NCBI RefSeq assembly: GCF_000368145.1
Contig: NZ_KB849283.1
Span: forward strand, 708,324 to 772,323
Direction of reading: 5' to 3'
Length of the DNA: 64,000 nt
Source of the DNA: Acinetobacter guillouiae CIP 63.46
GTDB lineage: Bacteria; Pseudomonadota; Gammaproteobacteria; Pseudomonadales; Moraxellaceae
The position numbers and the translations under genes are program-made. The notes below the pieces were generated by a model. It ran no database searches and was not told the DNA's origin. It was given only the letters and a program-made list of their open reading frames with translations. How positions within the stretch are numbered: position 1 is the stretch's first letter; every line of letters starts with the position of its first letter. Positions 20,143 to 28,128 of the stretch are shown piece after piece.

Positions 20143-21027
20143 ATGTCGATTTTCAATCATATTGATATTAATTTATACCCGCTTTTTATCACCATTTATG
20201 AGCAAAGAAATATTTCAAAAGCGGCAAAGATTTTATGTATTACTCAGTCTGCTGCAAGTCATGCTTTACAAAGACTTAGGCAGCATTTGCAAGATGATTT
20301 ATTTGTTCGCGCTGGGAGTAAAATGCTGCCTACCCCTTTTGCTGAACAGATTTATCCATCTGTACAAAATGCTTTATTTGCTTTTCAAAATATCTCCAAA
20401 CAAAAACAACAGTTTGATCCCAGTTCAGTACAAACCTTACGCATTGCAATACATGATGAAATTGAACCGATTATTTTTCCTAAATTGATTCATCATTTTC
20501 AAAAATTGAATTTAACCATTCAGTTTCTAAGTACCAAGCTTGACCGCAAAAATGTAATTGCTGATTTAGCTGCTCAACAAGTCGATTTTGTCATTGATCT
20601 AGAACAAAATTATGGTGATAAAATTAATTATCAAAATTTGGTTCAAGATCATTTTGTGATTTGTTCTCAGCATACAAATATCAATTCTGAACTGTATTTT
20701 GCATCACCTCATATCGGTGTTTCTTCACGCCGTACTGGTTTGCTTTTAGAGGATATATATTTAAATCAAGCGCAATTTCGTCGTCAGATTTTTATGCGTT
20801 GTCAGCATTATTCAACTGCCCTGCAAGTTTTAGCACAATATCCTGATGCGATGTTAACCATTCCAAAGCAGATACTGGCACATTTACAAGTTGATCAAAG
20901 TATCAATATTTTTGAGCATCCTATTGATCTACCTGTATTAAATATGGGAATTTATTGGCACGGTGCGCTAAATGAAAATTCTAGGCATATTTATTTAAGA
21001 GAAGAAATTTCTAAAATTTTTACTTAG
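20143..21027 (+). CDS. LysR-family transcriptional regulator
   Basis: I prefer the ATG at 20143 (MSIFNHIDINLYPLF), which gives 294 residues and the usual LysR opening; in-frame ATGs at 20110 and 20116 would add a tail. None has a clear ribosome-binding site. The winged helix covers about 6-65 (ISKAAKILCITQSAASHALQRLRQ), followed by a substrate-binding domain of two lobes. It is divergent from the acyl-CoA dehydrogenase operon, which it may control. Its stop codon lies inside the first copy of a 13-base repeat found three times downstream. Confidence 0.85.
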   Translation: MSIFNHIDINLYPLFITIYEQRNISKAAKILCITQSAASHALQRLRQHLQDDLFVRAGSKMLPTPFAEQIYPSVQNALFAFQNISKQKQQFDPSSVQTLRIAIHDEIEPIIFPKLIHHFQKLNLTIQFLSTKLDRKNVIADLAAQQVDFVIDLEQNYGDKINYQNLVQDHFVICSQHTNINSELYFASPHIGVSSRRTGLLLEDIYLNQAQFRRQIFMRCQHYSTALQVLAQYPDAMLTIPKQILAHLQVDQSINIFEHPIDLPVLNMGIYWHGALNENSRHIYLREEISKIFT

Positions 21028-21035
21028 GCTATTTT
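21023..21035 (+). repeat. Short dispersed repeat, copy 1
   Basis: CTTAGGCTATTTT, overlapping the LysR stop codon. The same 13 bases recur at 23025 and 23331. A small GCGGC/GCCGC hairpin without a T run follows at 21057-21069. Confidence 0.6.
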
Positions 21036-21181
21036 GTAAACGATTGGATTTAGCATGCGGCTAAGCCGCTCATGTACTATCATCCCGATTTTTGATGATT
21101 TTCTTCATTCTAGTAGGTGAAATTAAGCTACTTAACTATTCCATTCAGCATCAATACATTGAACTCAAATTATAAAAATAA

Positions 21182-21224
21182 GACATAAAATCCATGTTAA
21201 CCATGATAGTATACATTTTATGTC
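21182..21224. promoter_or_regulatory. Inverted repeat upstream of hipB (operator candidate)
   Basis: GACATAAAAT (21182-21191) and ATTTTATGTC (21215-21224) form perfect ten-base arms separated by 23 bases, 20 bases before the chosen hipB start. HipB-type antitoxins repress their own operon by binding inverted repeats. A near copy lies after hipA at 22940-22986. Confidence 0.55.
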
Positions 21225-21244
21225 ATGTTTTGGATGATATTGCT

Positions 21245-21586
21245 ATGAGAACTTCGGCGCATAATTTTATGCTTGATGGTGTGGAAGACATGTTGACTCA
21301 AATTGGGACAAATATCAAAAAAGCCCGACTTCGACGTAATATGACCATTCATGATTTGGCCAATCGCATTCATGTAGATAACCGAACGATCTCACGTATG
21401 GAAAAAGGTGATCCAAGTACCAGCCTAAAAAATGTGATTTCAGTTTTAGTGATCTTTGGCCTTGAACATACCCTAGGCTCACTCGCGAATCCTCAGTTGG
21501 ATGAAGTTGGTTTAGCACTCGAAAATCGTAATAGTTCAGTACGTGCAAGATTAAAGAAACAGTCTGTAATTAGTGATGATTTCTGA
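21245..21586 (+). CDS. HipB-like XRE-family antitoxin/regulator
   Basis: A 113-residue helix-turn-helix protein (GTNIKKARLRRNMTIHDLA, then VDNRTISRMEKGDPSTS). I start it at the ATG at 21245, preceded by GGAT nine bases away; the longer frame from 21194 begins inside the inverted repeat, so it is unlikely. It lies eight bases before hipA. In hipBA systems this protein binds the kinase and the operator. The C-terminal D-x-x-G-L-A-L-E...R-A-R pattern matches regulators that accompany HipA kinases. Confidence 0.85.
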   Translation: MRTSAHNFMLDGVEDMLTQIGTNIKKARLRRNMTIHDLANRIHVDNRTISRMEKGDPSTSLKNVISVLVIFGLEHTLGSLANPQLDEVGLALENRNSSVRARLKKQSVISDDF

Positions 21587-21593
21587 TAGGTAA

Positions 21594-22838
21594 ATGAACA
21601 TGGATGAAGTTAAAGGATGTTATGTTTTCATAGATACAGGCTCCCAGCCAACAATTGCTGCACACTATTCTTATGAAAAGCCGATTTATCGCTTTCTTTA
21701 TGGTCAATCATACTTACAACGTGCAGATGCCTTCCCTTTAGATCCACTTAATCTAAGCTTTCAGTCTTATAACAAACCATATGAAACTATTTCTAAAGAT
21801 GGTTTTGGTGTACTTGCAGATGCAACACCAGACAATTGGGGTAAACGCTTAACCAATGCCTTACACCGTAGAACACCATTAAATCAATTGGAATGGTTAC
21901 TCGCTTCACAAGGAAATTCAGTCGGCTGTATTGTTGGAAGCTTGTCTAAATCGCATATAAAAAACAATTCAAATATCATTCAATATGAAGAATTAGAAAC
22001 TTTTATACAAATTACTGAACTCATCGAAAAAAAACGAGATCCGTTTGAGATGAAACTTGAGCAACTCGAATTAAATAAGCTGTTATATAACGGGGCTTCA
22101 ATGGGCGGAGCCAGACCCAAAACCCTTGTGATGTATAAGAATAAGGAATGGATTGCCAAATTTAATAAAAGTGATGATTTGTTTGATACCTGTAAAGTTG
22201 AATATGCTTCGCTGAATATGGCACGAGACATGGGGCTCAATACATGTAATGCTGAACTAACAGAATGTGCCGGTCGCCCTATTCTCTTAGTTGAACGCTT
22301 TGATCGAAATTGCCCTGAACGTAAAAAACACTATATCAGTGCCAATAGTTTGCTCAATATTCAGAAAATTCGTATAGATGATCCTAAAATGTCCTATATG
22401 AGTATTGCCAAAGTCTGTAGTCAGATTTGTTTTGATGCTATCAGTAATCAAAAAGAACTCTATAAGCGGATGGTGCTGAATGTCATGATTAGCAATACTG
22501 ACGATCATTTAAAAAATCATGGTTTTTTAATGTATGACATGAAAAAGCAACATTATGCCCTAAGCCCGCTTTTTGATGTTTTACCTCATGGTATGCCAAG
22601 CTCATTTCCAAATGAACATGCTCTGGTTTTAGGCAATGATGGACGGTTTGGAAGCTATGACAACCTTATCAGTCGTAGCAATGCCTTTGGACTAAACCTA
22701 GATCAAGCCAGAGCATGTATTAAGGATGTCCGTGATGTTCTCGAAAATAGAGAAAAATACTTGTTAGATGCGGGTCTTAAACCCACAGAAATTCGTCAAT
22801 TAGAACCCTATTTCTTTCTAGATATACTCAAAAACTAA
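21594..22838 (+). CDS. hipA: HipA-family serine/threonine kinase toxin
   Basis: A 414-residue HipA kinase. It has the N-terminal subdomain (FLYGQSYLQRADAFPLDP), the glycine-rich loop with serine (NGASMGGARPKTLV, near 168), the catalytic loop SNTDDHLKNH near 300, and the DFD-equivalent LSPLFDVLP. E. coli HipA phosphorylates glutamyl-tRNA synthetase; other HipA-like kinases hit different tRNA synthetases or other targets, so the target here is unknown. An ATG at 21600 is better spaced from AGG than 21594. N-terminal and core domains are both in one protein, so it is not a HipBST-type three-gene system. Confidence 0.88.
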   Translation: MNMDEVKGCYVFIDTGSQPTIAAHYSYEKPIYRFLYGQSYLQRADAFPLDPLNLSFQSYNKPYETISKDGFGVLADATPDNWGKRLTNALHRRTPLNQLEWLLASQGNSVGCIVGSLSKSHIKNNSNIIQYEELETFIQITELIEKKRDPFEMKLEQLELNKLLYNGASMGGARPKTLVMYKNKEWIAKFNKSDDLFDTCKVEYASLNMARDMGLNTCNAELTECAGRPILLVERFDRNCPERKKHYISANSLLNIQKIRIDDPKMSYMSIAKVCSQICFDAISNQKELYKRMVLNVMISNTDDHLKNHGFLMYDMKKQHYALSPLFDVLPHGMPSSFPNEHALVLGNDGRFGSYDNLISRSNAFGLNLDQARACIKDVRDVLENREKYLLDAGLKPTEIRQLEPYFFLDILKN

Positions 22839-22939
22839 AATTCAACAATGCCAGCCATTTATATATTATGGATAATGAAAACATTGATCATAATGAATCG
22901 GTATTTAACCATTCATCTTGGCAAGAAAATGATCCAAAC

Positions 22940-22986
22940 ATGACATAAAATCCAGTTTAAATTAGATAAAGTACTTTTTATGTCAT
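22940..22986. promoter_or_regulatory. Second copy of the hip operator-like inverted repeat
   Basis: ATGACATAAAA (22940-22950) and TTTTATGTCAT (22976-22986), 25-base spacer, 101 bases after hipA. Shares GACATAAAATCCA with the copy before hipB, so the hipBA pair is bracketed by related sequence. Confidence 0.5.
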
Positions 22987-23024
22987 TATAAAAGAGAAGA
23001 TCCAATTGCATTCCTATAATTTTG

Positions 23025-23037
23025 CTTAGGCTATTTT
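23025..23037 (+). repeat. Short dispersed repeat, copy 2
   Basis: CTTAGGCTATTTT, preceded by TTG as in copy 3 (16 shared bases TTGCTTAGGCTATTTT). AAGATTA follows about ten bases later, as in copy 3. Confidence 0.6.
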
Positions 23038-23122
23038 ATTATTTTAAGATTATTTTCATTGTTGCCATTACTGTGATTCATATTTTTATTTCAGTCTATT
23101 ATCTCAATAGTTAATGAAAAAC

Positions 23123-23152
23123 AAAAAATGAGGAACTGCGTTCCTCATTTTT
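23123..23152 (-). terminator. Terminator of the cio operon
   Basis: TGAGGAAC/GTTCCTCA, three-base loop, with A and T runs on both sides, so it can act in both directions. It lies 15 bases past the DUF2474-like gene. Confidence 0.85.
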
Positions 23153-23166
23153 ACTTTAGCAAAACC

Positions 23167-23274
23167 TTAGTAGGCCAACTGAATCAACATTCTAAAAAAA
23201 CCAGCAATAAGCGCCAATGTTAGAAATCCACCTAGCCATAACACGACAAACCATTGCGTTTGAGATAGTTTCAT
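23167..23274 (-). CDS. DUF2474-like small subunit of the cio oxidase
   Basis: A 35-residue single-helix membrane protein encoded on the minus strand directly after cioB: it opens MKLSQTQWFVVLWLGG, continues as a hydrophobic helix, and ends GFFRMLIQLAY. GAGG lies five bases before the ATG. DUF2474 proteins are third genes of cyanide-insensitive bd-type oxidase operons, analogous in place to CydX of E. coli but unrelated in sequence. It would stabilise the oxidase or its haem site. It is too short for most gene callers. Confidence 0.75.
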   Translation of the reverse strand: MKLSQTQWFVVLWLGGFLTLALIAGFFRMLIQLAY

Positions 23275-23316
23275 ACTTGCTTACCTCATTTAAACCTTTA
23301 AATTTTTACCCTACTA

Positions 23317-23369
23317 CATGTTTAATCTTGCTTAGGCTATTTTTTACTCAAGCCAAAAGATTAAACATG
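23317..23369. repeat. 13-base inverted repeat enclosing dispersed-repeat copy 3
   Basis: CATGTTTAATCTT (23317-23329) and AAGATTAAACATG (23357-23369) are perfect complements. Between them is CTTAGGCTATTTT (23331-23343). It sits in the 107-base gap between cioB and the DUF2474-like gene; there is no T run, so it is not a standard terminator. Confidence 0.65.
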
Positions 23370-23381
23370 CTACTTTTAAGT

Positions 23382-24386
23382 TTAGTGATAACCTTCATCA
23401 CCAATTCGAACTTTGTCTCGGAACACCCAATATGAAAGCCCGGTATAGATCAAAATAATTGGAATTAAAATCAATGCACCAATTAAAGCAAATAATTGAC
23501 TGCTCTGTGGCGCGGCAGCTTCCCATATGGTCACTGATGGCGGAATCACATAAGGCCACAAACTGATGATAAACCCAGTATAAGCAAGGAAAACCAAAGC
23601 CAAGGTATAAAGGAATGGGCTTAGTTCATTACGCTTTTTACATGCGCGAAGCACAAGAAAAGTAAACAGCACCACCAATATGGGTACAGGACTAAAATAC
23701 ATCAATTGTGGTTGGCTAAACCAGCGTTCTGCAATTTCAGGATGCGCCATCGGGGTATAAATACTGACTGCTCCAAAGATGACAAACAAAGCAACGATTA
23801 ATTTAGGCATCAACTGATACATACGATCTTGTAAATCAAGTTCAGTTTTAAAAATTAACCATCCACAACCCAGTGCTGCGTAAAGTACAACAACACCAAT
23901 ACCTGTAAACACAGTAAACGGCGATAACCAGTCTAAACCACCACCTGCATACATATGGTTTTCAACTTTAATCCCTTGGATATATGCACCAAGAATCATC
24001 CCTTGGAAAAAGCTGGCAAGTATTGATCCACCAATAAATGCTTTGTCCCATAAGTGTTTGGTTCGATTGGCTTTAAAACGAAACTCAAAAGCCACACCAC
24101 GGAAAATTAAAGCAATCACCATAAGGATAACTGGCATATATAATGCGGATAATACAGTGGCATAGACCATTGGAAACGCCGCATATAATGCTGCACCGCC
24201 CAGCACCATCCATGTTTCATTACCATCCCAAACAGGCGCAACGGTGTTCATCATCACATCACGTTCGTGTTGATCCTTAACAAAGGGAAATAAAATCCCA
24301 ATCCCTAAATCAAAACCATCTAGTACCACATAAATGAATACACCAATGGCAATAATGACAATCCAAATCAGAGATAAATCAATCAT
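23382..24386 (-). CDS. cioB: Cyanide-insensitive bd-type ubiquinol oxidase subunit II
   Basis: A 334-residue CydB/CioB-type protein with about eight or nine transmembrane helices (opening LIWIVIIAIGVFIYVVLDGFDLGIGIL, with the conserved GFDLG). It pairs with subunit I in the inner membrane to reduce oxygen using quinol. Start and the upstream stop overlap by one base (TAATG), showing translational coupling to cioA. The spacing to the third gene is larger than usual (107 bases) and holds an inverted repeat. Confidence 0.92.
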   Translation of the reverse strand: MIDLSLIWIVIIAIGVFIYVVLDGFDLGIGILFPFVKDQHERDVMMNTVAPVWDGNETWMVLGGAALYAAFPMVYATVLSALYMPVILMVIALIFRGVAFEFRFKANRTKHLWDKAFIGGSILASFFQGMILGAYIQGIKVENHMYAGGGLDWLSPFTVFTGIGVVVLYAALGCGWLIFKTELDLQDRMYQLMPKLIVALFVIFGAVSIYTPMAHPEIAERWFSQPQLMYFSPVPILVVLFTFLVLRACKKRNELSPFLYTLALVFLAYTGFIISLWPYVIPPSVTIWEAAAPQSSQLFALIGALILIPIILIYTGLSYWVFRDKVRIGDEGYH

Positions 24387-25822
24387 TATTTACGCTCCTG
24401 TTCATTGGAATCAACGCTATCTTCAACACTCGTCAATGGACGTTTAGAGGCCAAAATAACCGCTTCTTCACTATGCGCTACACTTTCTGGTGTGGCGTAG
24501 ATAAATTGTGGACCTTTGTGCATCAATTTCAACATATAGTAAATGCCGATGCCAAATACGATGCAATACACCACAACGAAAATAATTAAAGTGAGGCCGA
24601 CTTGTTCCGCCGAAACTGGAGATAAAGCATCTTTGGTTCTCATCACTCCATATACCACCCACGGTTGACGACCAACTTCTGTGGTAAACCAGCCTGCAAG
24701 CAAGGCAATAAATCCTGAAGGTCCCATAGCAAAAGCAAAACGGTGTAACCATTTGTTTTCATAAAGCTTGCCGCCTTTGCGTAGAAACAATGCCATCACG
24801 GCAAGTAGAATCATCAGCATGCCCATCCCAACCATGATTCTAAAACTCCAGAACACCACGGTAGAATTAGGACGATCTTCAGGTGCAAACTCTTTTAAGC
24901 CTTTTACCTCACCATCCAGCGTATGGGTCATGATTAAGCTGCCAAGATTTGGAATACCGATAGCATATTTTGTTTCTTCTGCCTGCATATCAGGAATACC
25001 AAACAGATATAGCGGCATGCCCTCACCTTTGTTGGTTTCCCAATGCCCTTCAATCGCTGCAAGTTTAGCAGGCTGATGTTTTAAGGTATTTAGACCGTGA
25101 TTATCACCAATCAGAACCTGTAATGGTGCAAGGACCAGAATCATCCACAATGCCATAGAAAACGATTTTTTGATTAATGCGTCACGGCGTCCTTTTAATA
25201 AATGCCAAGCAGCAGTTGCAGCCACTAGCAAGGCTGAAACAAGGAATGCTGCTGCAGCCATATGGGCTAAACGGTAAGGAAATGAGGGGTTAAACACAAT
25301 TGCAAACCAATCTTGCGGCACGATAATCCCATTTTCGATGCTAAAGCCTTGTGGTGTTTGCATCCAACTGTTTGAAGATAAAATCCAAAACATTGAAATA
25401 CAGGTACCAATGGCCACCATAGCCGTTGCAAAGAAATGCGCCCGAGGACCTACTCGCCCCCAACCAAAGAGCATAATGCCAAGGAAACCAGCTTCTAAGA
25501 AAAATGCACTCAGCACTTCATAAGCCAGTAATGGACCAGTTACCGAGCCTGCAACACGTGAAAATTCACTCCAGTTTGTTCCAAACTGATAACTCATCAC
25601 CACACCAGAAACCACGCCCATCCCAAAAGCGACAGCAAAAATTTTTACCCAGAATTTAAATAAATCTTGGTAAACAGGATTTTGAGTTTTTAGCCAGCGC
25701 CATTCAAGTACAGCTAAAAAGCTTGCAAGCCCGATAGAAATTGAAGGAAAAATAATATGGAAAGAAACAGTAAAAGCAAACTGAATACGCGCCAATTCTA
25801 AAGCAGTTAATCCTAGATCCAT
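24386..25822 (-). CDS. cioA: Cyanide-insensitive bd-type ubiquinol oxidase subunit I
   Basis: A 478-residue CydA/CioA-type quinol oxidase subunit. The first helix holds the haem-ligand histidine (SFHIIFPSISIG, H22), and GRQPW (TEVGRQPWVVYG) is the family signature near the quinol site. It is shorter than E. coli CydA (522 residues), consistent with the short Q-loop of the cyanide-insensitive CIO group, as does the DUF2474-like partner. Bd-type oxidases work at low oxygen and resist cyanide, nitric oxide and sulfide. AAGGTGATG precedes the start. Confidence 0.92.
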   Translation of the reverse strand: MDLGLTALELARIQFAFTVSFHIIFPSISIGLASFLAVLEWRWLKTQNPVYQDLFKFWVKIFAVAFGMGVVSGVVMSYQFGTNWSEFSRVAGSVTGPLLAYEVLSAFFLEAGFLGIMLFGWGRVGPRAHFFATAMVAIGTCISMFWILSSNSWMQTPQGFSIENGIIVPQDWFAIVFNPSFPYRLAHMAAAAFLVSALLVAATAAWHLLKGRRDALIKKSFSMALWMILVLAPLQVLIGDNHGLNTLKHQPAKLAAIEGHWETNKGEGMPLYLFGIPDMQAEETKYAIGIPNLGSLIMTHTLDGEVKGLKEFAPEDRPNSTVVFWSFRIMVGMGMLMILLAVMALFLRKGGKLYENKWLHRFAFAMGPSGFIALLAGWFTTEVGRQPWVVYGVMRTKDALSPVSAEQVGLTLIIFVVVYCIVFGIGIYYMLKLMHKGPQFIYATPESVAHSEEAVILASKRPLTSVEDSVDSNEQERK

Positions 25823-26112
25823 GACATCACCTTATTCATTGGTAAAGTTGGTAAAGATTGAGTTTTGAATACATTGATAAACATTTTTTGTTGTACAAAC
25901 TCAGCATACGCCTGAACATTCAGTACAATCTGTTGTTTTCTTTTTGCTGTATTTTTAAACAATGCTAAAAATAGCATGCAAAGGCTGCTTTCCTGCAAAT
26001 CGAGGAAATTTTGAAAAATCATGATCATTCTCTACACAATAAATTCGAAATACGATCGCATGGCTTTAAAGCCTTTATTTAAAAATGCTAAACCTATGGA
26101 TCGGTGAATGTG

Positions 26113-26550
26113 TTATGCAAAGACTACAGGTGGGGCTCGCCCTTGAGGAATCAGAAACAGGCGTTGTAATTGAAAATAGACATGCTGAAAGTTTTCAACA
26201 TAAGCCATTAAACGTACTTGAATACGCACTAGGATTTCTTTTACGCCAATTTCTGGTGGCATCACTAAATTGCCATATACCACACAATACTGACATTGAT
26301 GGTTAATATCATGATGATCATGACTTGAACTGCTTGCTTGCTGGGCTTGATCTAAATGCAAATAGTGATGAATAAAACTAGATTCTTGCTCATGATGAAG
26401 ATGTGCATGTGTTGGTCGCAATAAAGCTTGAGTGATGTCTTCACAGACCGGAGCAATTTGATACTGCTCAGGTAATAACGGCTGTAAAAAAACCGCAAGC
26501 TGTAAAAATACTGTCGCAAATGCCAGCAACAGACCACTGCTTCTTAACAC
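26113..26550 (-). CDS. DUF2946-like histidine-rich membrane protein
   Basis: A 145-residue protein with an N-terminal hydrophobic segment (SGLLLAFATVFLQLAVFLQP), a histidine-rich stretch (HAHLHHEQES, HHYLH, HDHHDINHQ) and the pair CQYC near 85, then a C-terminal FLIPQGRAPP resembling the DUF2946 ending. DUF2946 proteins are often found near copper or TonB genes, so metal binding is plausible but unproven. It lies 290 bases upstream of cioA on the same strand, which may or may not be functional linkage. Confidence 0.7.
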   Translation of the reverse strand: MLRSSGLLLAFATVFLQLAVFLQPLLPEQYQIAPVCEDITQALLRPTHAHLHHEQESSFIHHYLHLDQAQQASSSSHDHHDINHQCQYCVVYGNLVMPPEIGVKEILVRIQVRLMAYVENFQHVYFQLQRLFLIPQGRAPPVVFA

Positions 26551-26802
26551 AATTGATTGCTCATATTGAGAGAGATAGAAAAAAGTATAAGTTTGCTTTT
26601 AACTGTAGATCTTTAACTTGAAATAAAGAATCAACTGCATAAAAACCAAGCATATTACTCAACTTTTCTAGCTTTACTATAGTACATTTAAATTTTAAAT
26701 CAAAGCCTCTTTAGCACTTTTTTGGAAATCGTTTTCTTTTTTAATGATTTGTTTGTTATATAGCAATGATCAATAAAACTTAAAAAAGCATCCATCGTCG
26801 CC
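26551..26802. other. Gene-free A+T-rich stretch downstream of the AraC remnant
   Basis: Together with the AraC fragment that follows it forms a 500-base gap. I see the likely promoter of the DUF2946 gene here but no gene, terminator or repeat. Confidence 0.45.
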
Positions 26803-26985
26803 TCAGCTTTTAGTGAGTAAATAGCACCAGCTCAACTTTCCAGCTAAATTCAATTGAAAAGCTAATATCCGACGACTGAATCTGCAACGATATTCTAAGG
26901 GTGTTAAGCCGGTTCTCTTTCTAAACAATCTGCAAAATGAACTTGGGTCTAGATAACCGACACTTTGTATAATTAGATCAATGGA
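26803..26985 (-). pseudogene. Remnant of an AraC-family regulator (C-terminal HTH)
   Basis: In the minus-strand frame ending in TGA at 26803, 60 codons read IIQSVGYLDPSSFCRLFRK, then RTGLTPLEYRCRFSR, a clear match to the second helix-turn-helix of AraC-family regulators. The frame is closed upstream by a stop at 26986, and the rest of the protein (about 200 or more residues) is missing. There is no start codon or ribosome-binding site. It is a truncated gene fragment, directly downstream of the nitroreductase terminator-like hairpin. Confidence 0.75.
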
Positions 26986-27008
26986 TTAATTAATATTTTC
27001 AACAGCAA

Positions 27009-27037
27009 AGCTTCTTGGCTGAGCAAGCCAAGAAGCT
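27009..27037. terminator. Hairpin after the nitroreductase gene
   Basis: AGCTTCTTGGCT/AGCCAAGAAGCT, twelve perfect pairs with a five-base loop, 15 bases after the stop codon at 27052. The T run on the minus strand is weak, so efficiency is uncertain. Confidence 0.5.
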
Positions 27038-27051
27038 AGAAAAAATAAAAA

Positions 27052-27654
27052 TTATTTAAACACTTTAAAACGCACAGTATCATCGATATAGGCTTTTTCA
27101 GCAGCCTCCGCTTCAATTGAACCAAACACCAACTGTGCACGAAGTTTCCAAGTTTTGGGTATATCCCATTCCGCATGGACTTGTTCATCGACAATTGGAT
27201 TATAGTGCTGTAAGGATGCACCAATACCCTCGCTATTTAAGGCTGTCCACGTTGAAAATTGTGCGATTGCTGTAGAGTGTTCAGCCCAAATCGGAAAGTT
27301 TTCTGCATATGCTGGAAATTTTTCCTGTAAGTTTTGGATCACGTCTAAATCTTCAAAGAAAAGAACGGTACCAAAGCCTGCGATAAAGCTGTCCATTTTA
27401 GCCTCCGTTTTTAAGGCACTTGCTTCATCTTTGGCATAAGCTTTCAGTTGAACTTTTACAAAGTTCCAGAACTTCTCATGTTCAGCATTAAACAAGATCA
27501 CTGCCCGAGATGATTGCGAGTTAAAAGAAGATGGACTTTGCTTGATCGCTTGCTGAATCAAATCAGTAAGATGCTCAGGAGATTGATTAACATTACGTCC
27601 AATCGCATAAATTGTACGGCGTTTATGAATTAAATCTAAAAAATTATTCGACAT
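27052..27654 (-). CDS. Nitroreductase-family protein (Frm2/Hbn1-like)
   Basis: A 200-residue FMN-binding nitroreductase. The FMN-contacting opening RRTIYAIGRN and SPSSFNSQSSRAVILF, and GIGASLQHYNP near 145, match the family. Short members of this type reduce nitro compounds or quinones, or act in lipid or stress signalling. It is monocistronic. The upstream region carries a decayed frame (27802-28128). Confidence 0.85.
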   Translation of the reverse strand: MSNNFLDLIHKRRTIYAIGRNVNQSPEHLTDLIQQAIKQSPSSFNSQSSRAVILFNAEHEKFWNFVKVQLKAYAKDEASALKTEAKMDSFIAGFGTVLFFEDLDVIQNLQEKFPAYAENFPIWAEHSTAIAQFSTWTALNSEGIGASLQHYNPIVDEQVHAEWDIPKTWKLRAQLVFGSIEAEAAEKAYIDDTVRFKVFK

Positions 27655-27801
27655 TGCTGAATATCCTTGGATATATCCCCGGGGAAATCCGATACTTTAA
27701 AAAAGATTATCAAGATATTTTAAAAAATCATAACAAGTATGAATTGATTAAAATCAAAAGTATTACAACATAAAAAAACTTGCTAGAAATATCTACTTTT
27801 G

Positions 27802-28128
27802 TCATATGTTTCTAAGCAAAAGTGAATTAGCAGAAATATAAGGGGCTGTTGACATTTCATAACTGGCTTGCGTTGTAGTTTAAAATTGAGCATGAGATGT
27901 ATACATCGTAAAGTATGAAGGATAATAGCGAATCTATTTTCGACTTTCATAACGAAGACTGAGATAATTTTAGCCACAATCAGAAGTTTTATCGTACAAA
28001 CGCGTAATAAAGAAGATTGAATAAGAAGTGCCAACATTTAAAATTAAATCATAAAGACTTGCTAAATGAATGACCTCATTTAAATCATTGTCATCATGCT
28101 TAAACAACTGCCGAATAAAATCCAAGCA
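27802..28128 (-). pseudogene. Possible decayed coding remnant
   Basis: One minus-strand frame reads protein-like sequence (LDFIRQLFKHDDNDLNEVIH, then YDLILNVGTSYSIFFITRLYD, SLRYESRK, RYYPSYFTMYTSHAQF) across three in-frame stops and ends with TGA at 27802. There is no start codon. The composition looks coding, but I recognise no family, and chance cannot be excluded in A+T-rich DNA. Confidence 0.3.

Larger units (their letters stand above)
22839..23166. other. Gene-free region between hipA and the cio operon
   Basis: About 330 bases without a gene. It contains the second operator-like inverted repeat, copy 2 of the CTTAGGCTATTTT repeat, and the cio terminator. No reading frame or RNA gene is convincing. 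Confidence 0.6.

Noticed and set aside
21182-22986. Inverted repeats around hipBA as XerC/XerD dif-like recombination sites
   Set aside because: Arms and spacer do not match the 11-6-11 pdif layout known in Acinetobacter plasmids; spacers of 23-25 bases are too long.
25813-26028. Minus-strand open frame of 71 codons upstream of cioA
   Set aside because: It overlaps the cioA start and has no recognisable feature. It may simply be the leader region of the cio operon.
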